Shown here piece after piece: positions 26,107-33,898 of a stretch of 64,000 nt of DNA (position 1 is its first letter; each line of letters opens with the position of its first letter). Source of the DNA: Tunturiibacter gelidiferens. Lineage in GTDB: Bacteria; Acidobacteriota; Terriglobia; Terriglobales; Acidobacteriaceae. A model generated the notes under the pieces. That model saw only the letters and a list, made by a program, of their open reading frames with translations. It made no database searches and was not told the origin of the DNA. The DNA lies in assembly GCF_013410115.1 (NCBI RefSeq), contig NZ_JACCCV010000002.1, positions 1,736,001 through 1,800,000 on the forward strand. Reading direction: 5' to 3'. The translations under genes and the position numbers were made by a program.

Positions 26107-26169
26107 TCATTTTGGCGTCAGATTTCCTAGCACCTTCCCTGACACAGCCCTAAGCTTAGGGGCTTCCAT
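26107..26169 (-). pseudogene. Integrase C-terminal tail remnant
   Basis: About 20 codons (MEAPKLRAVSGKVLGNLTPK, stop at 26107) align with the end of the integrase remnant beside the left tRNA fragment (KPLKRGAASVKLFENLTP). Upstream in this frame a stop codon soon interrupts. It is the last trace of an integrase of a neighbouring element inserted at the same tRNA site. Confidence 0.45.
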
Positions 26170-26482
26170 CAAAACGACTGCGGTTCAAGTCGTGGGGCAG
26201 CTTATCCGTTCCTGGCAGCGACGTGGGGTCGAAGTCGCTGCCGGACTGAGGCCCCTACCGCTGAAAACGCCCATAATCCCGCAACTAGCACTTATGCAGG
26301 TGTCGACGGTCACGACACGCATCTTCGTGCCGAATACACTAGAATCGATTCGCTTCCATCCGACGGAAAACTCACGCTGTTACGAGCAGCATAACCACGC
26401 CCCTCGCTTCCTGAGATGAAAGACGTTTTAGCTATGGTGATCTCTGGCTGCGGAGAGGTCAAGGTACGAAAGAGGCGGACTA
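26170..26482. other. Non-coding stretch after the second att copy
   Basis: About 310 bp without a convincing gene; several short frames lack ribosome sites and known motifs. It ends with AAGAGGCGGACTA, which holds the ribosome-binding site for the DUF4105 gene at 26483. Confidence 0.4.
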
Positions 26483-27532
26483 ATGACTGGCACCCAAACC
26501 TATCAGATTCCGGCTTCACCTCGGTCAGGATCAAGCTTCCTTCGAAAACTGTGCCGGGTGCTTGCAGCTACGTTCATCGGGTTCGTACTTCTTCTGCTGA
26601 ATCTCTGGGCGGTGGCCGCGATCTATGTGGATTGTCGGATTCTCTCGCTTCGTGTTGTATTCGCAGCGATCTATATTGTGGCCTTGATTTTTCTTGTCGC
26701 CAAGGCCGGGCGGCACCGTGCCTTGTGTTGCCTACTTTGTTTTTGTGTCGTCCTTGGATGGTGGCTGAGCCTCAAGCCGTCCGATGATGGAAATTGGCGG
26801 CCAGATGTGGCACGGACGGCGTGGGCCGAGACCGCGGGAGACAGAATTACAGTGCATAACGTCCGCAACTGCGACTATCACTCGGAGACCGAATATTCCG
26901 ATTGCTGGAGCGACCGGACCTACAATCTCTCCGATCTTCGCGCGGCTGACTTCTTCTTCGTTAACTGGGGCGTTCGCTGGATCGGCCATCCGATTGTGAG
27001 CTTTGATTTCGGCGATAACCAACATCTCGCTTTTTCAATCGAGGCCCGCTATAAGCCCGGGCAAACTTACTCGGCGATCCTGGGGTTCTTCCGCCAATAC
27101 GAATTGATCTTTATAGCTGCAGATGAACGCGATGTAATCAGGCTGCGCACGAACTACCGGAAGGACGAGGAAGTTTACATGTACCGGACCAACGCACCGC
27201 CTGATGTTGTACGGAAGTTCTTCCTTACTTACGTGACTTATCTCAATCATCTACGTGAGCATCCGGAGTGGTACAACGCGGTGACAAAAAATTGCACCAC
27301 CACGCTCGACAGCAAGCTGAGTGAAGACCTTCCCAAACCTAAGGCCTGGAGCTACAAGTTACTCCTGAATGGGACTTTGGATGAACTGCTCTACGAGCGC
27401 GGACGGTTGGTCACGGACGGTCTTCCCTTCGTGGAGCTGAAACAGCGGGAACACATCAACCCTTTTGCGCGAACCGTAGGACAATCTCCCGATTTCTCTG
27501 CGCTCATCCGTGCAGGTCGCGTCGGATTTTAG
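26483..27532 (+). CDS. DUF4105 domain membrane protein
   Basis: 349 aa. GAGG is present 8 nt before the ATG. Three hydrophobic helices occupy about 22-100 (opening with FLRKLCRVLAATFIGFVLLL). A periplasmic-looking DUF4105 domain follows, with VTKNCTTTLDSKL as the conserved Asn-Cys core that resembles an NlpC/P60-like catalytic Cys site, and FARTVGQSPDFSALIR near the end. DUF4105 proteins are thought to be envelope-associated hydrolases, but activity is unproven. Stands alone. Confidence 0.78.
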   Translation: MTGTQTYQIPASPRSGSSFLRKLCRVLAATFIGFVLLLLNLWAVAAIYVDCRILSLRVVFAAIYIVALIFLVAKAGRHRALCCLLCFCVVLGWWLSLKPSDDGNWRPDVARTAWAETAGDRITVHNVRNCDYHSETEYSDCWSDRTYNLSDLRAADFFFVNWGVRWIGHPIVSFDFGDNQHLAFSIEARYKPGQTYSAILGFFRQYELIFIAADERDVIRLRTNYRKDEEVYMYRTNAPPDVVRKFFLTYVTYLNHLREHPEWYNAVTKNCTTTLDSKLSEDLPKPKAWSYKLLLNGTLDELLYERGRLVTDGLPFVELKQREHINPFARTVGQSPDFSALIRAGRVGF

Positions 27533-27645
27533 CCGGCCGAGTTTCATCCAAACGCCCATCTCTGAGGGACCGGCACTGGGGTGGGTGAGAATGGCGACGC
27601 TTGAACGAGAGGAATTACCGGGTATCCATCCTTCGTACGTTCTGT

Positions 27646-28899
27646 TCACCAGAGATAGACGTCTTGGACTATCGGCGCACCCACTCTACCCTGCACGACA
27701 TCGACTTTTAGCACTACTTCAATGTTCTTGTTGGCCCAATCAGAGCCAACGCGTCGATTGAGAATGTCGAGCAGCCGCGGCGAGACGATGAATTGAGAGG
27801 CCGCATCTGTCCCGTATCGTTGCAAGCCCGCTGCAACTACCACAACACTGTCAGTCGACGGATTGCGGAAGCGGACCACAAGTGCATAGTCAGGACTATC
27901 AGAATAAGGCTTGGACTTGTCTCGAGCCCAATATTTTGACGGCTGTAGCGCATCTACTATTTGTTCGTTCGGTTCAGCGTTGAAGTGGAAGCGCAAGGGA
28001 AGAAGCAGACGTTGCGTCCACTCATTGTTGTAAGCGCCTATTAGAACCACCGGGCTCTCCCGGATCTGGGCGAGCGTTGTCGATGCAGACGACTGCACGC
28101 GGTAGTCATTCTCTTTCGCGTTCAAAAGGGCAGCTACACGGCCCATCGCCAAACCATTCTCGAACGATAAGAAAGGATTTAGAACCGTCTGGTCCGCGAC
28201 TTTGGTATGAACGTCACTGCTTGGAGAAAACACTACTCCGCCGGGACAGATGAGTGTGGGGCCCTTTGCCTGTAAGATCGGCGACCAGAAACGGTTAATT
28301 CCCTCTGAGGAGCTTCGGTTCCATAGGCTTCGTGCAACAACGAAGGAGAGAGCAATCAAAACGACTGCGAGCAGTGGCCGAAGGATCTTTCGAGTACGCC
28401 CGCCCAAGGCAGGATCGATGCTTGGCAAACTGGCCATCGGAAGTTCGAAGAGAGCATCCTGCTTATCTAAGAACGCTGTTGGTTGAAGCAGCGCGCTTGG
28501 TGCTTCTTCGGGAAAACGCAGGAACTCAGGCCGATAGGATCTTGCGGAGAGATAGATGTGAATCGGGGAGTCGGCCGCCTCGTGATAGTACAGAGAGAGT
28601 CGCTTCCGGACCTCCCCCGCCGTGTAGCGAACCACGGTGTCAGCGTTGGTATCGTAGTCCGGCGTCCTGCCGAAGACCTCTATCCCGAGGGTGCGTTCCT
28701 TAATCTGATCGCCGTTCCCGTTGAGGGTCTGCTGAACAACATAACGAAGGAAAGCGGGGTAGCGCTTGCTATTGCAGAAGTGTGAACTGGAGAGGACAGT
28801 CTCCAGCTCCGCCAGAACGGCGTTGCGATCTTCTTCCGTGAGCGGCGTCCACTTGGTCCGACTTGGCTCGACAGCAATCATCTTGGACGCGAGGATCAT
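27646..28899 (-). CDS. Membrane-anchored regulator sharing the N-terminal domain of the TPR regulator
   Basis: 417 aa. Residues about 20-110 (RYPAFLRYVVQQTLNG, IEVFGRTPDYDTNADTVVRY, VRKRLSLYYHEA) are clearly homologous to the first domain of the regulator at 7416-9233. A membrane helix follows at about 172-190 (ILRPLLAVVLIALSFVVARS), then a C-terminal extracytoplasmic domain of about 220 residues with no motif I know. The layout is a one-component membrane sensor like CadC or ToxR. It is divergent from the alginate-lyase/TonB receptor genes, which it may regulate. The start codon is uncertain (28899 or 28881). Confidence 0.7.
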   Translation of the reverse strand: MILASKMIAVEPSRTKWTPLTEEDRNAVLAELETVLSSSHFCNSKRYPAFLRYVVQQTLNGNGDQIKERTLGIEVFGRTPDYDTNADTVVRYTAGEVRKRLSLYYHEAADSPIHIYLSARSYRPEFLRFPEEAPSALLQPTAFLDKQDALFELPMASLPSIDPALGGRTRKILRPLLAVVLIALSFVVARSLWNRSSSEGINRFWSPILQAKGPTLICPGGVVFSPSSDVHTKVADQTVLNPFLSFENGLAMGRVAALLNAKENDYRVQSSASTTLAQIRESPVVLIGAYNNEWTQRLLLPLRFHFNAEPNEQIVDALQPSKYWARDKSKPYSDSPDYALVVRFRNPSTDSVVVVAAGLQRYGTDAASQFIVSPRLLDILNRRVGSDWANKNIEVVLKVDVVQGRVGAPIVQDVYLW

Positions 28900-29067
28900 A
28901 CAGGAATGATGGGACGATACGCTATTTGCAAAGTTTGTCCCAAGTACGAACTATAGCCTTTTCTATGACTTAAAGCGAGTCGCCGATGTAACAAACGGTT
29001 AGTCACTTGCCAACGATGCTTTCAGACGAGGAGTGTGGCCCTGCCAGCTCTACCACCAGGAGACGAA

Positions 29068-30297
29068 GTGCGAAAGACGATTTCCCCCTCAACGATTTCC
29101 CCGTCAAGAATCGACCGACGCCGGTTTTGCAAAGCTATCACCATCACCGCTATGTCGTCAGGAGGGCTGTTACGCGGACTACCAGCTGGTCCAACGAAGA
29201 GTGATGCCTATCGGCTCGTCGCCCAGACCGATCGCGAGCGAATCTTAAAGGCGGGAGCACTTTATCTGACACAGAAGCCAGTGACGATCACCTCGTTCCG
29301 CTCCGATCGCAGTCCGGGAGGGGTTCACGACTTTTTCTCGCAAGCGGACTATTTCTGGCCGAACCCCAAAGATCCAACCGGTCCATACATCAACCGCGAC
29401 GGCCAAAGTAATCCCGACAACTTTAACGAACACAGGAAGGCAATGATTGCGCTTTCGATCCAGATGCCGGCGCTGACCTCAGCATGGCTGTTGACGGGAG
29501 AGCGCCGCTACGGGGAGAGCGCCTGCAACCATCTGCGGGCATGGTTTATCTCTCCTGAGACGCGGATGAATCCGAACCTGGAGTTCTCGCAGGGGGTCCA
29601 TGGTGTCTCCACCGGTCGCTCCTATGGAATCATCGACACGCTTCATCTGGTCGAGGTCGCCTGCGCGGCGGGTCTGATTGCGGCCAAGTTCCTTCGAAAG
29701 GAAGAGATGACGGCTCTCATGGGCTGGTTCCGCGACTATCTCCAATGGATGAAGACCAGCGACAAGGGGCAGAAAGAGCGGGACGCCTTGAACAATCACG
29801 CGATGTGCTGGGCATTGCAGGCGGCGGAGTTCGCGCGGCTGATCGGAGATGGAGAGACGCGCAGCCAGGTACGTCGGCAGTACACGGATATCCTTCTGCC
29901 GAATCAGCTGGGAGCCGATGGCTCCTTTCCCAAGGAGCTGGCACGAACCAAGCCTTATAGCTACTCCATCTTTAACTTCGACGTGATGGCCAGTCTCTGC
30001 CAGTCGCTCAAGGGTGTCGGACAGGATCTGCCGACCTTCAAGCTCTCCGACGGGCGCGGACTCTGCAAGGCAGCTGAGTTTCTCTATCCCTACTTGAAGG
30101 ATAAGAGCACGTGGCCTTACCGGAAGGACGTGGAGCACTTTGACTCGTTGCCCGTGCGCTCTCCGGGGCTGTTGTTTGCAGGACTCGCCTGCGAAAAGCC
30201 GGAGTACCTCTCGCTTTGGAAGATCGAGGATCCGGACCCTACCGACAGGGAGATCATTCGCAACTATCCGGTTCGCCAGCCTTTGCTGTGGGTGTAG
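29068..30297 (+). CDS. Alginate lyase-family protein, Tat-exported
   Basis: 409 aa from the GTG at 29068, which has AGGAG 5 nt upstream; a GTG at 29035 has poor spacing. The twin-arginine motif IDRRRFCKAI begins a signal sequence. The mature part matches the PL5-like alginate lyase family (alpha/alpha barrel): FFSQADYFWPNPKDP early, HGVSTGRSYGIID, and the active-site motif ALNNHAMCWALQ with the conserved Asn-His pair at about residue 245. It probably cleaves a uronate-containing polysaccharide in the periplasm. It is followed after about 80 nt by a TonB receptor gene, as in a small polysaccharide-utilisation unit. Confidence 0.82.
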   Translation: MRKTISPSTISPSRIDRRRFCKAITITAMSSGGLLRGLPAGPTKSDAYRLVAQTDRERILKAGALYLTQKPVTITSFRSDRSPGGVHDFFSQADYFWPNPKDPTGPYINRDGQSNPDNFNEHRKAMIALSIQMPALTSAWLLTGERRYGESACNHLRAWFISPETRMNPNLEFSQGVHGVSTGRSYGIIDTLHLVEVACAAGLIAAKFLRKEEMTALMGWFRDYLQWMKTSDKGQKERDALNNHAMCWALQAAEFARLIGDGETRSQVRRQYTDILLPNQLGADGSFPKELARTKPYSYSIFNFDVMASLCQSLKGVGQDLPTFKLSDGRGLCKAAEFLYPYLKDKSTWPYRKDVEHFDSLPVRSPGLLFAGLACEKPEYLSLWKIEDPDPTDREIIRNYPVRQPLLWV

Positions 30298-30377
30298 GAG
30301 AGCGACAACGATCGCAGACAGCCGAGGGTTAATAGCTCGATCGCAGGAAAAACCAGATCCAGAATGGAGCACCAGTG

Positions 30378-33300
30378 ATGCGCATCGTTTCTAAAAAACT
30401 TCTCTCAGGTTTAGGTTTATTTTTGCTTTGTGCCGCCGCATTGACTCCCGCCAACGCACAGTCGAACACCGGTACGATCGTCGGCACAGTACAGGATGAC
30501 TCAGGCGCAGTGATTCCTGACGCTACGGTGAGTGCGAGGGATATCGGAACCGGGCAGGTGCGAAACGTGAAGGCCGATGGCAGTGGCAGCTTCACTATTC
30601 CGAATCTACAGGTCGGCCATTATTCCATCACGGTGTCGCATGAGGGATTTGCGCCGGCGCAGATTGCGGATATCGAGCTCCAGGTGGCGCAACATGCAAC
30701 GATCAATCCTGTACTCCATATCGGCGGCGTTAACGATAAAGTCACGGTGATCGCGGACCAGATTCCTCTGCTGAACCAGGCGTCTTCGTCGGTGGGTCAG
30801 GTGATCGATACGCAGACGGTTCAGAATATGCCGCTGAATGGCCGGAACTTCTGGCAGTTGACGCAGCTGACACCCGGCGTCAGCTACATCCAGGGCGGTC
30901 AGAACATCGCGACCGGCGGTACTTCGATTCGGGCCAGCGCCGTGAACGTCAATGTGAACGGCCTCTCTCCCTCGTGGACTGGCTGGTATCTGGATGGAGC
31001 GAATATTACCGAGTTTCAACTTGGCGGGACGATCATTCAGCCCAATGTGGACGCGCTCCAGGAGTTCAAGGTGGAGTCGGGCAACATGGGTGCGGACTAC
31101 GGCCATAGTCCGACCATCATCAACGCCACACTGAAGAGCGGAACGAATCAGTTTCATGGCACCTTGTATGAGTTTCTGCGCAACAACTCTCTGGATGCGA
31201 AGAACTACTTCTTTCTTCCGGCGACAGGAAGCCACGCACGCGATGAGCCGCTGCACCGCAATCAGTTTGGGCTCGCGGTCGGCGGCCCGATCTGGAAGGA
31301 CAAGACGTTCTTCTTTGTCGACATGCAGAGCACGCTGTTTACCCAGGCTCAGAACTTCAACAGCGTCGTTCCCAGTGATGCGAAACGGGGTGGAGACTTC
31401 AGAGCTATCACGACAAAGATCATCAACCCTGCGACTGGCCAACAGGTCTCGGACGGCGGGGTGCTCAATAAGATTCCAGCTTCGCTCATCTCTCCACAGG
31501 CGCAGTTTCTGCTGCAGTATATGCCTCATGCGAACTTTGTCTCGGGCAATACAAGCCGCGCTATTGTCACCAATAAGCTGAAGCAACAGCTCGATCAAGG
31601 CGACATCCGTGTGGACCATCAACTTACCGCGGCCGATCGTCTGACAGGCCGCTACTCCATCTCTGATGATCACGAGACGGATCCAAACGCCTTTCCAGCA
31701 ATGGGCGGCTTTCCTCTGCGCAGCCGCGGGCAGGATGCTCTCTTCCGGGAGACCCATGTCTTCAGCCCGAAGTGGATTAATGAACTTCAGGTCTCCTACT
31801 ATCGCAGCTACTTCCTCTTTACGAGTTCACTGCAGGGGCAAAACATCAATGACGAGGCCGGAATCATAGGCCTGGACGGACTTGCGCCCCCATCGACTCT
31901 GGGCTTTCCGAGCGTTACGATCGCCAACTACTCTAACTTCAACGGGCAGGCCAACAATAGTTATCCGAAGCAGAACAAGATTCGCTCGTGGCAGTATGTC
32001 GACCGCGTGAGCTACGCCAGTGGAAAGCACGACATTCGTTTTGGATATGAGCTATTCCACAACACCAACACCTTTGTCGCGGGCAATAACTCGGTGGGAA
32101 CCTTCAACTTTAACGGGGCGTACTCCGGCGACAACTTTGCCGACTTTCTGCTGGGAGATCCTCTGAGTGCCAGCCGCAGCACCTTTAGGAACTTGTGGGG
32201 GAGTGCCGGAAGTTTCCAGGCCATGTACTTTCAGGACGACTATCACGCGAGGCCGAACTTCACCATAAATGCCGGGTTTCGATGGGAGATCAACCCTTAC
32301 TACAACGCGGTGAATGGCCAAACCTCCGGCTTCGACACGAGCACCGGCAAGCTCGTGCTTCCCTCGAACGTCTCCATGAACGCGCAGCCCGCGACTCCGC
32401 AGCTGTTTTCGCTGTTCTCCGACCGGTTCGAATACACAGACGACCTTGGGTTGCCGCAATCTGTACGCAAGACCGACTATCACGATGTCGGACCTCGATT
32501 GGGCTTTGCCTATAGTCCTGGACGGGGTACAACCGTGATTCGGGGCGCGTATGGCGTCTTCTATCTCTTCCCAGACGACAACGCAATCAACAATACACAA
32601 AACACAGTCCCGTTCATTGCCTCGCAAACACAAAACAATACGACGCCGAAGCCGACCTTCACGCTCGCCGACTTCTATCAAGGCCAGCCAATAGTAGCTC
32701 CGAATCCAAATCCCGGCTCCAAATGCGCATTTGGTTTTGTAGCAGACTCCTGCTCCACTCCGAGCATCACCAGCATGGCGCTGCATGTGCAGAACACCTA
32801 TATCCAGGAGTGGAATCTTGCGGTTCAGCATCAGTTCGGGCAGCGCATCTCTCTGGACATGGCCTACGTCGGCAATAAGACGACTCACATGCAACAAGCA
32901 TTCCAGATCAACGACCCGAATCCAGGCGCGGGAGCGGTGCAGCCTCGCCGTCCGCTTGCACAGTGGGGCACCATCAACAACTCACGCTTTGCGGGAAATG
33001 GAGGCTACAACGCTCTACAAACCAAGCTGGAGACGCGTGCCTTCGCAGGTGCGACTTTGCTCGTCTCCTATACCTACAGCAAGTGCCTGACGGACGGTAC
33101 CTATACCTCGGTCGTGCGAGAGGACACCCCGCTGATTCGATATTACGGAGTATGCAACTACGACCTGACACATAACTTTGTTGCCAGCTATTTGTATGAT
33201 CTTCCCTTCGGACGTGGACGAGAGTTTCTCACCAGTCTTCCTGCATGGGTCAATGGCATCGTCGGAAACTGGAATCTTTCAGGAATCGCGACGCTACAAT

Positions 33301-33740
33301 CGGGACTTCCGTACACACCGACGATCAGTGGCGACCAAGCCAACACCGGTGTTGGTAGCCAGAGACCGAATGTGATTGGCAAACCACTCTTGCTAAGAAA
33401 CCACAACTGCTGGTACTTCGACTCGAAAAACTCAGCGTGTAAGACGCTCGCACCCGCCGGGGCAGACGCATATGCCGTTCCTGCGCTGTATTCCTACGGC
33501 AACGGCGGGATCAATCTGTTGCGCGCCGATGGGCTGGTTCAATTCGATCTCTCCCTGCTCAAGTCCTTCCACTTCAGTGAGACGCGATCTCTAGAGTTTC
33601 GTGGGTCGTTCTTCAACCTCTTCAATCACACTACCTTTGCCGCTCCAACGACCAATATCGATTCGTCTTCAGCCGGTCAGGTCAGCTCAACCCTCAATGG
33701 CTCACGTCAGATCGAGCTTGCCGCAAAGATTTACTTTTGA
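30378..33740 (+). CDS. TonB-dependent receptor with carboxypeptidase-like N-terminal domain
   Basis: 1120 aa from the ATG at 30378 (a GTG directly precedes it). The signal peptide ends near TPANAQ. A carboxypeptidase-regulatory-like domain spans about 27-115 (GTIVGTVQDDSGAVIPDATV), then the plug with NMPLNGRNFWQLTQLTPGVS, then a long beta-barrel ending with aromatic F in AAKIYF, the usual outer-membrane C-terminus. This type is abundant in Acidobacteriota and is thought to import large substrates such as oligosaccharides. The alginate-lyase-like gene upstream on the same strand hints at the substrate. Confidence 0.92.
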   Translation: MRIVSKKLLSGLGLFLLCAAALTPANAQSNTGTIVGTVQDDSGAVIPDATVSARDIGTGQVRNVKADGSGSFTIPNLQVGHYSITVSHEGFAPAQIADIELQVAQHATINPVLHIGGVNDKVTVIADQIPLLNQASSSVGQVIDTQTVQNMPLNGRNFWQLTQLTPGVSYIQGGQNIATGGTSIRASAVNVNVNGLSPSWTGWYLDGANITEFQLGGTIIQPNVDALQEFKVESGNMGADYGHSPTIINATLKSGTNQFHGTLYEFLRNNSLDAKNYFFLPATGSHARDEPLHRNQFGLAVGGPIWKDKTFFFVDMQSTLFTQAQNFNSVVPSDAKRGGDFRAITTKIINPATGQQVSDGGVLNKIPASLISPQAQFLLQYMPHANFVSGNTSRAIVTNKLKQQLDQGDIRVDHQLTAADRLTGRYSISDDHETDPNAFPAMGGFPLRSRGQDALFRETHVFSPKWINELQVSYYRSYFLFTSSLQGQNINDEAGIIGLDGLAPPSTLGFPSVTIANYSNFNGQANNSYPKQNKIRSWQYVDRVSYASGKHDIRFGYELFHNTNTFVAGNNSVGTFNFNGAYSGDNFADFLLGDPLSASRSTFRNLWGSAGSFQAMYFQDDYHARPNFTINAGFRWEINPYYNAVNGQTSGFDTSTGKLVLPSNVSMNAQPATPQLFSLFSDRFEYTDDLGLPQSVRKTDYHDVGPRLGFAYSPGRGTTVIRGAYGVFYLFPDDNAINNTQNTVPFIASQTQNNTTPKPTFTLADFYQGQPIVAPNPNPGSKCAFGFVADSCSTPSITSMALHVQNTYIQEWNLAVQHQFGQRISLDMAYVGNKTTHMQQAFQINDPNPGAGAVQPRRPLAQWGTINNSRFAGNGGYNALQTKLETRAFAGATLLVSYTYSKCLTDGTYTSVVREDTPLIRYYGVCNYDLTHNFVASYLYDLPFGRGREFLTSLPAWVNGIVGNWNLSGIATLQSGLPYTPTISGDQANTGVGSQRPNVIGKPLLLRNHNCWYFDSKNSACKTLAPAGADAYAVPALYSYGNGGINLLRADGLVQFDLSLLKSFHFSETRSLEFRGSFFNLFNHTTFAAPTTNIDSSSAGQVSSTLNGSRQIELAAKIYF

Positions 33741-33898
33741 TGGCTTCGTACGGTAAGACCATGATCCACCGCTATCCGCGTTTGTAAAACGACTGTCAAG
33801 GACCGGCCCAATTGCGGCTCACATGATTCCGAATGATACCCTAGGAGGGTTTCGAGCCTGAAGAACTGCCTCCTATTTCTGGACGTGAGCGAATTTCA

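Noticed and set aside
30606..31757. 383-codon reverse frame opposite the TonB receptor
   Set aside because: Antisense shadow: no recognisable domain and the forward frame is a clear receptor. The long reverse frames at 29479-30372 and 32052-32897 are rejected likewise.
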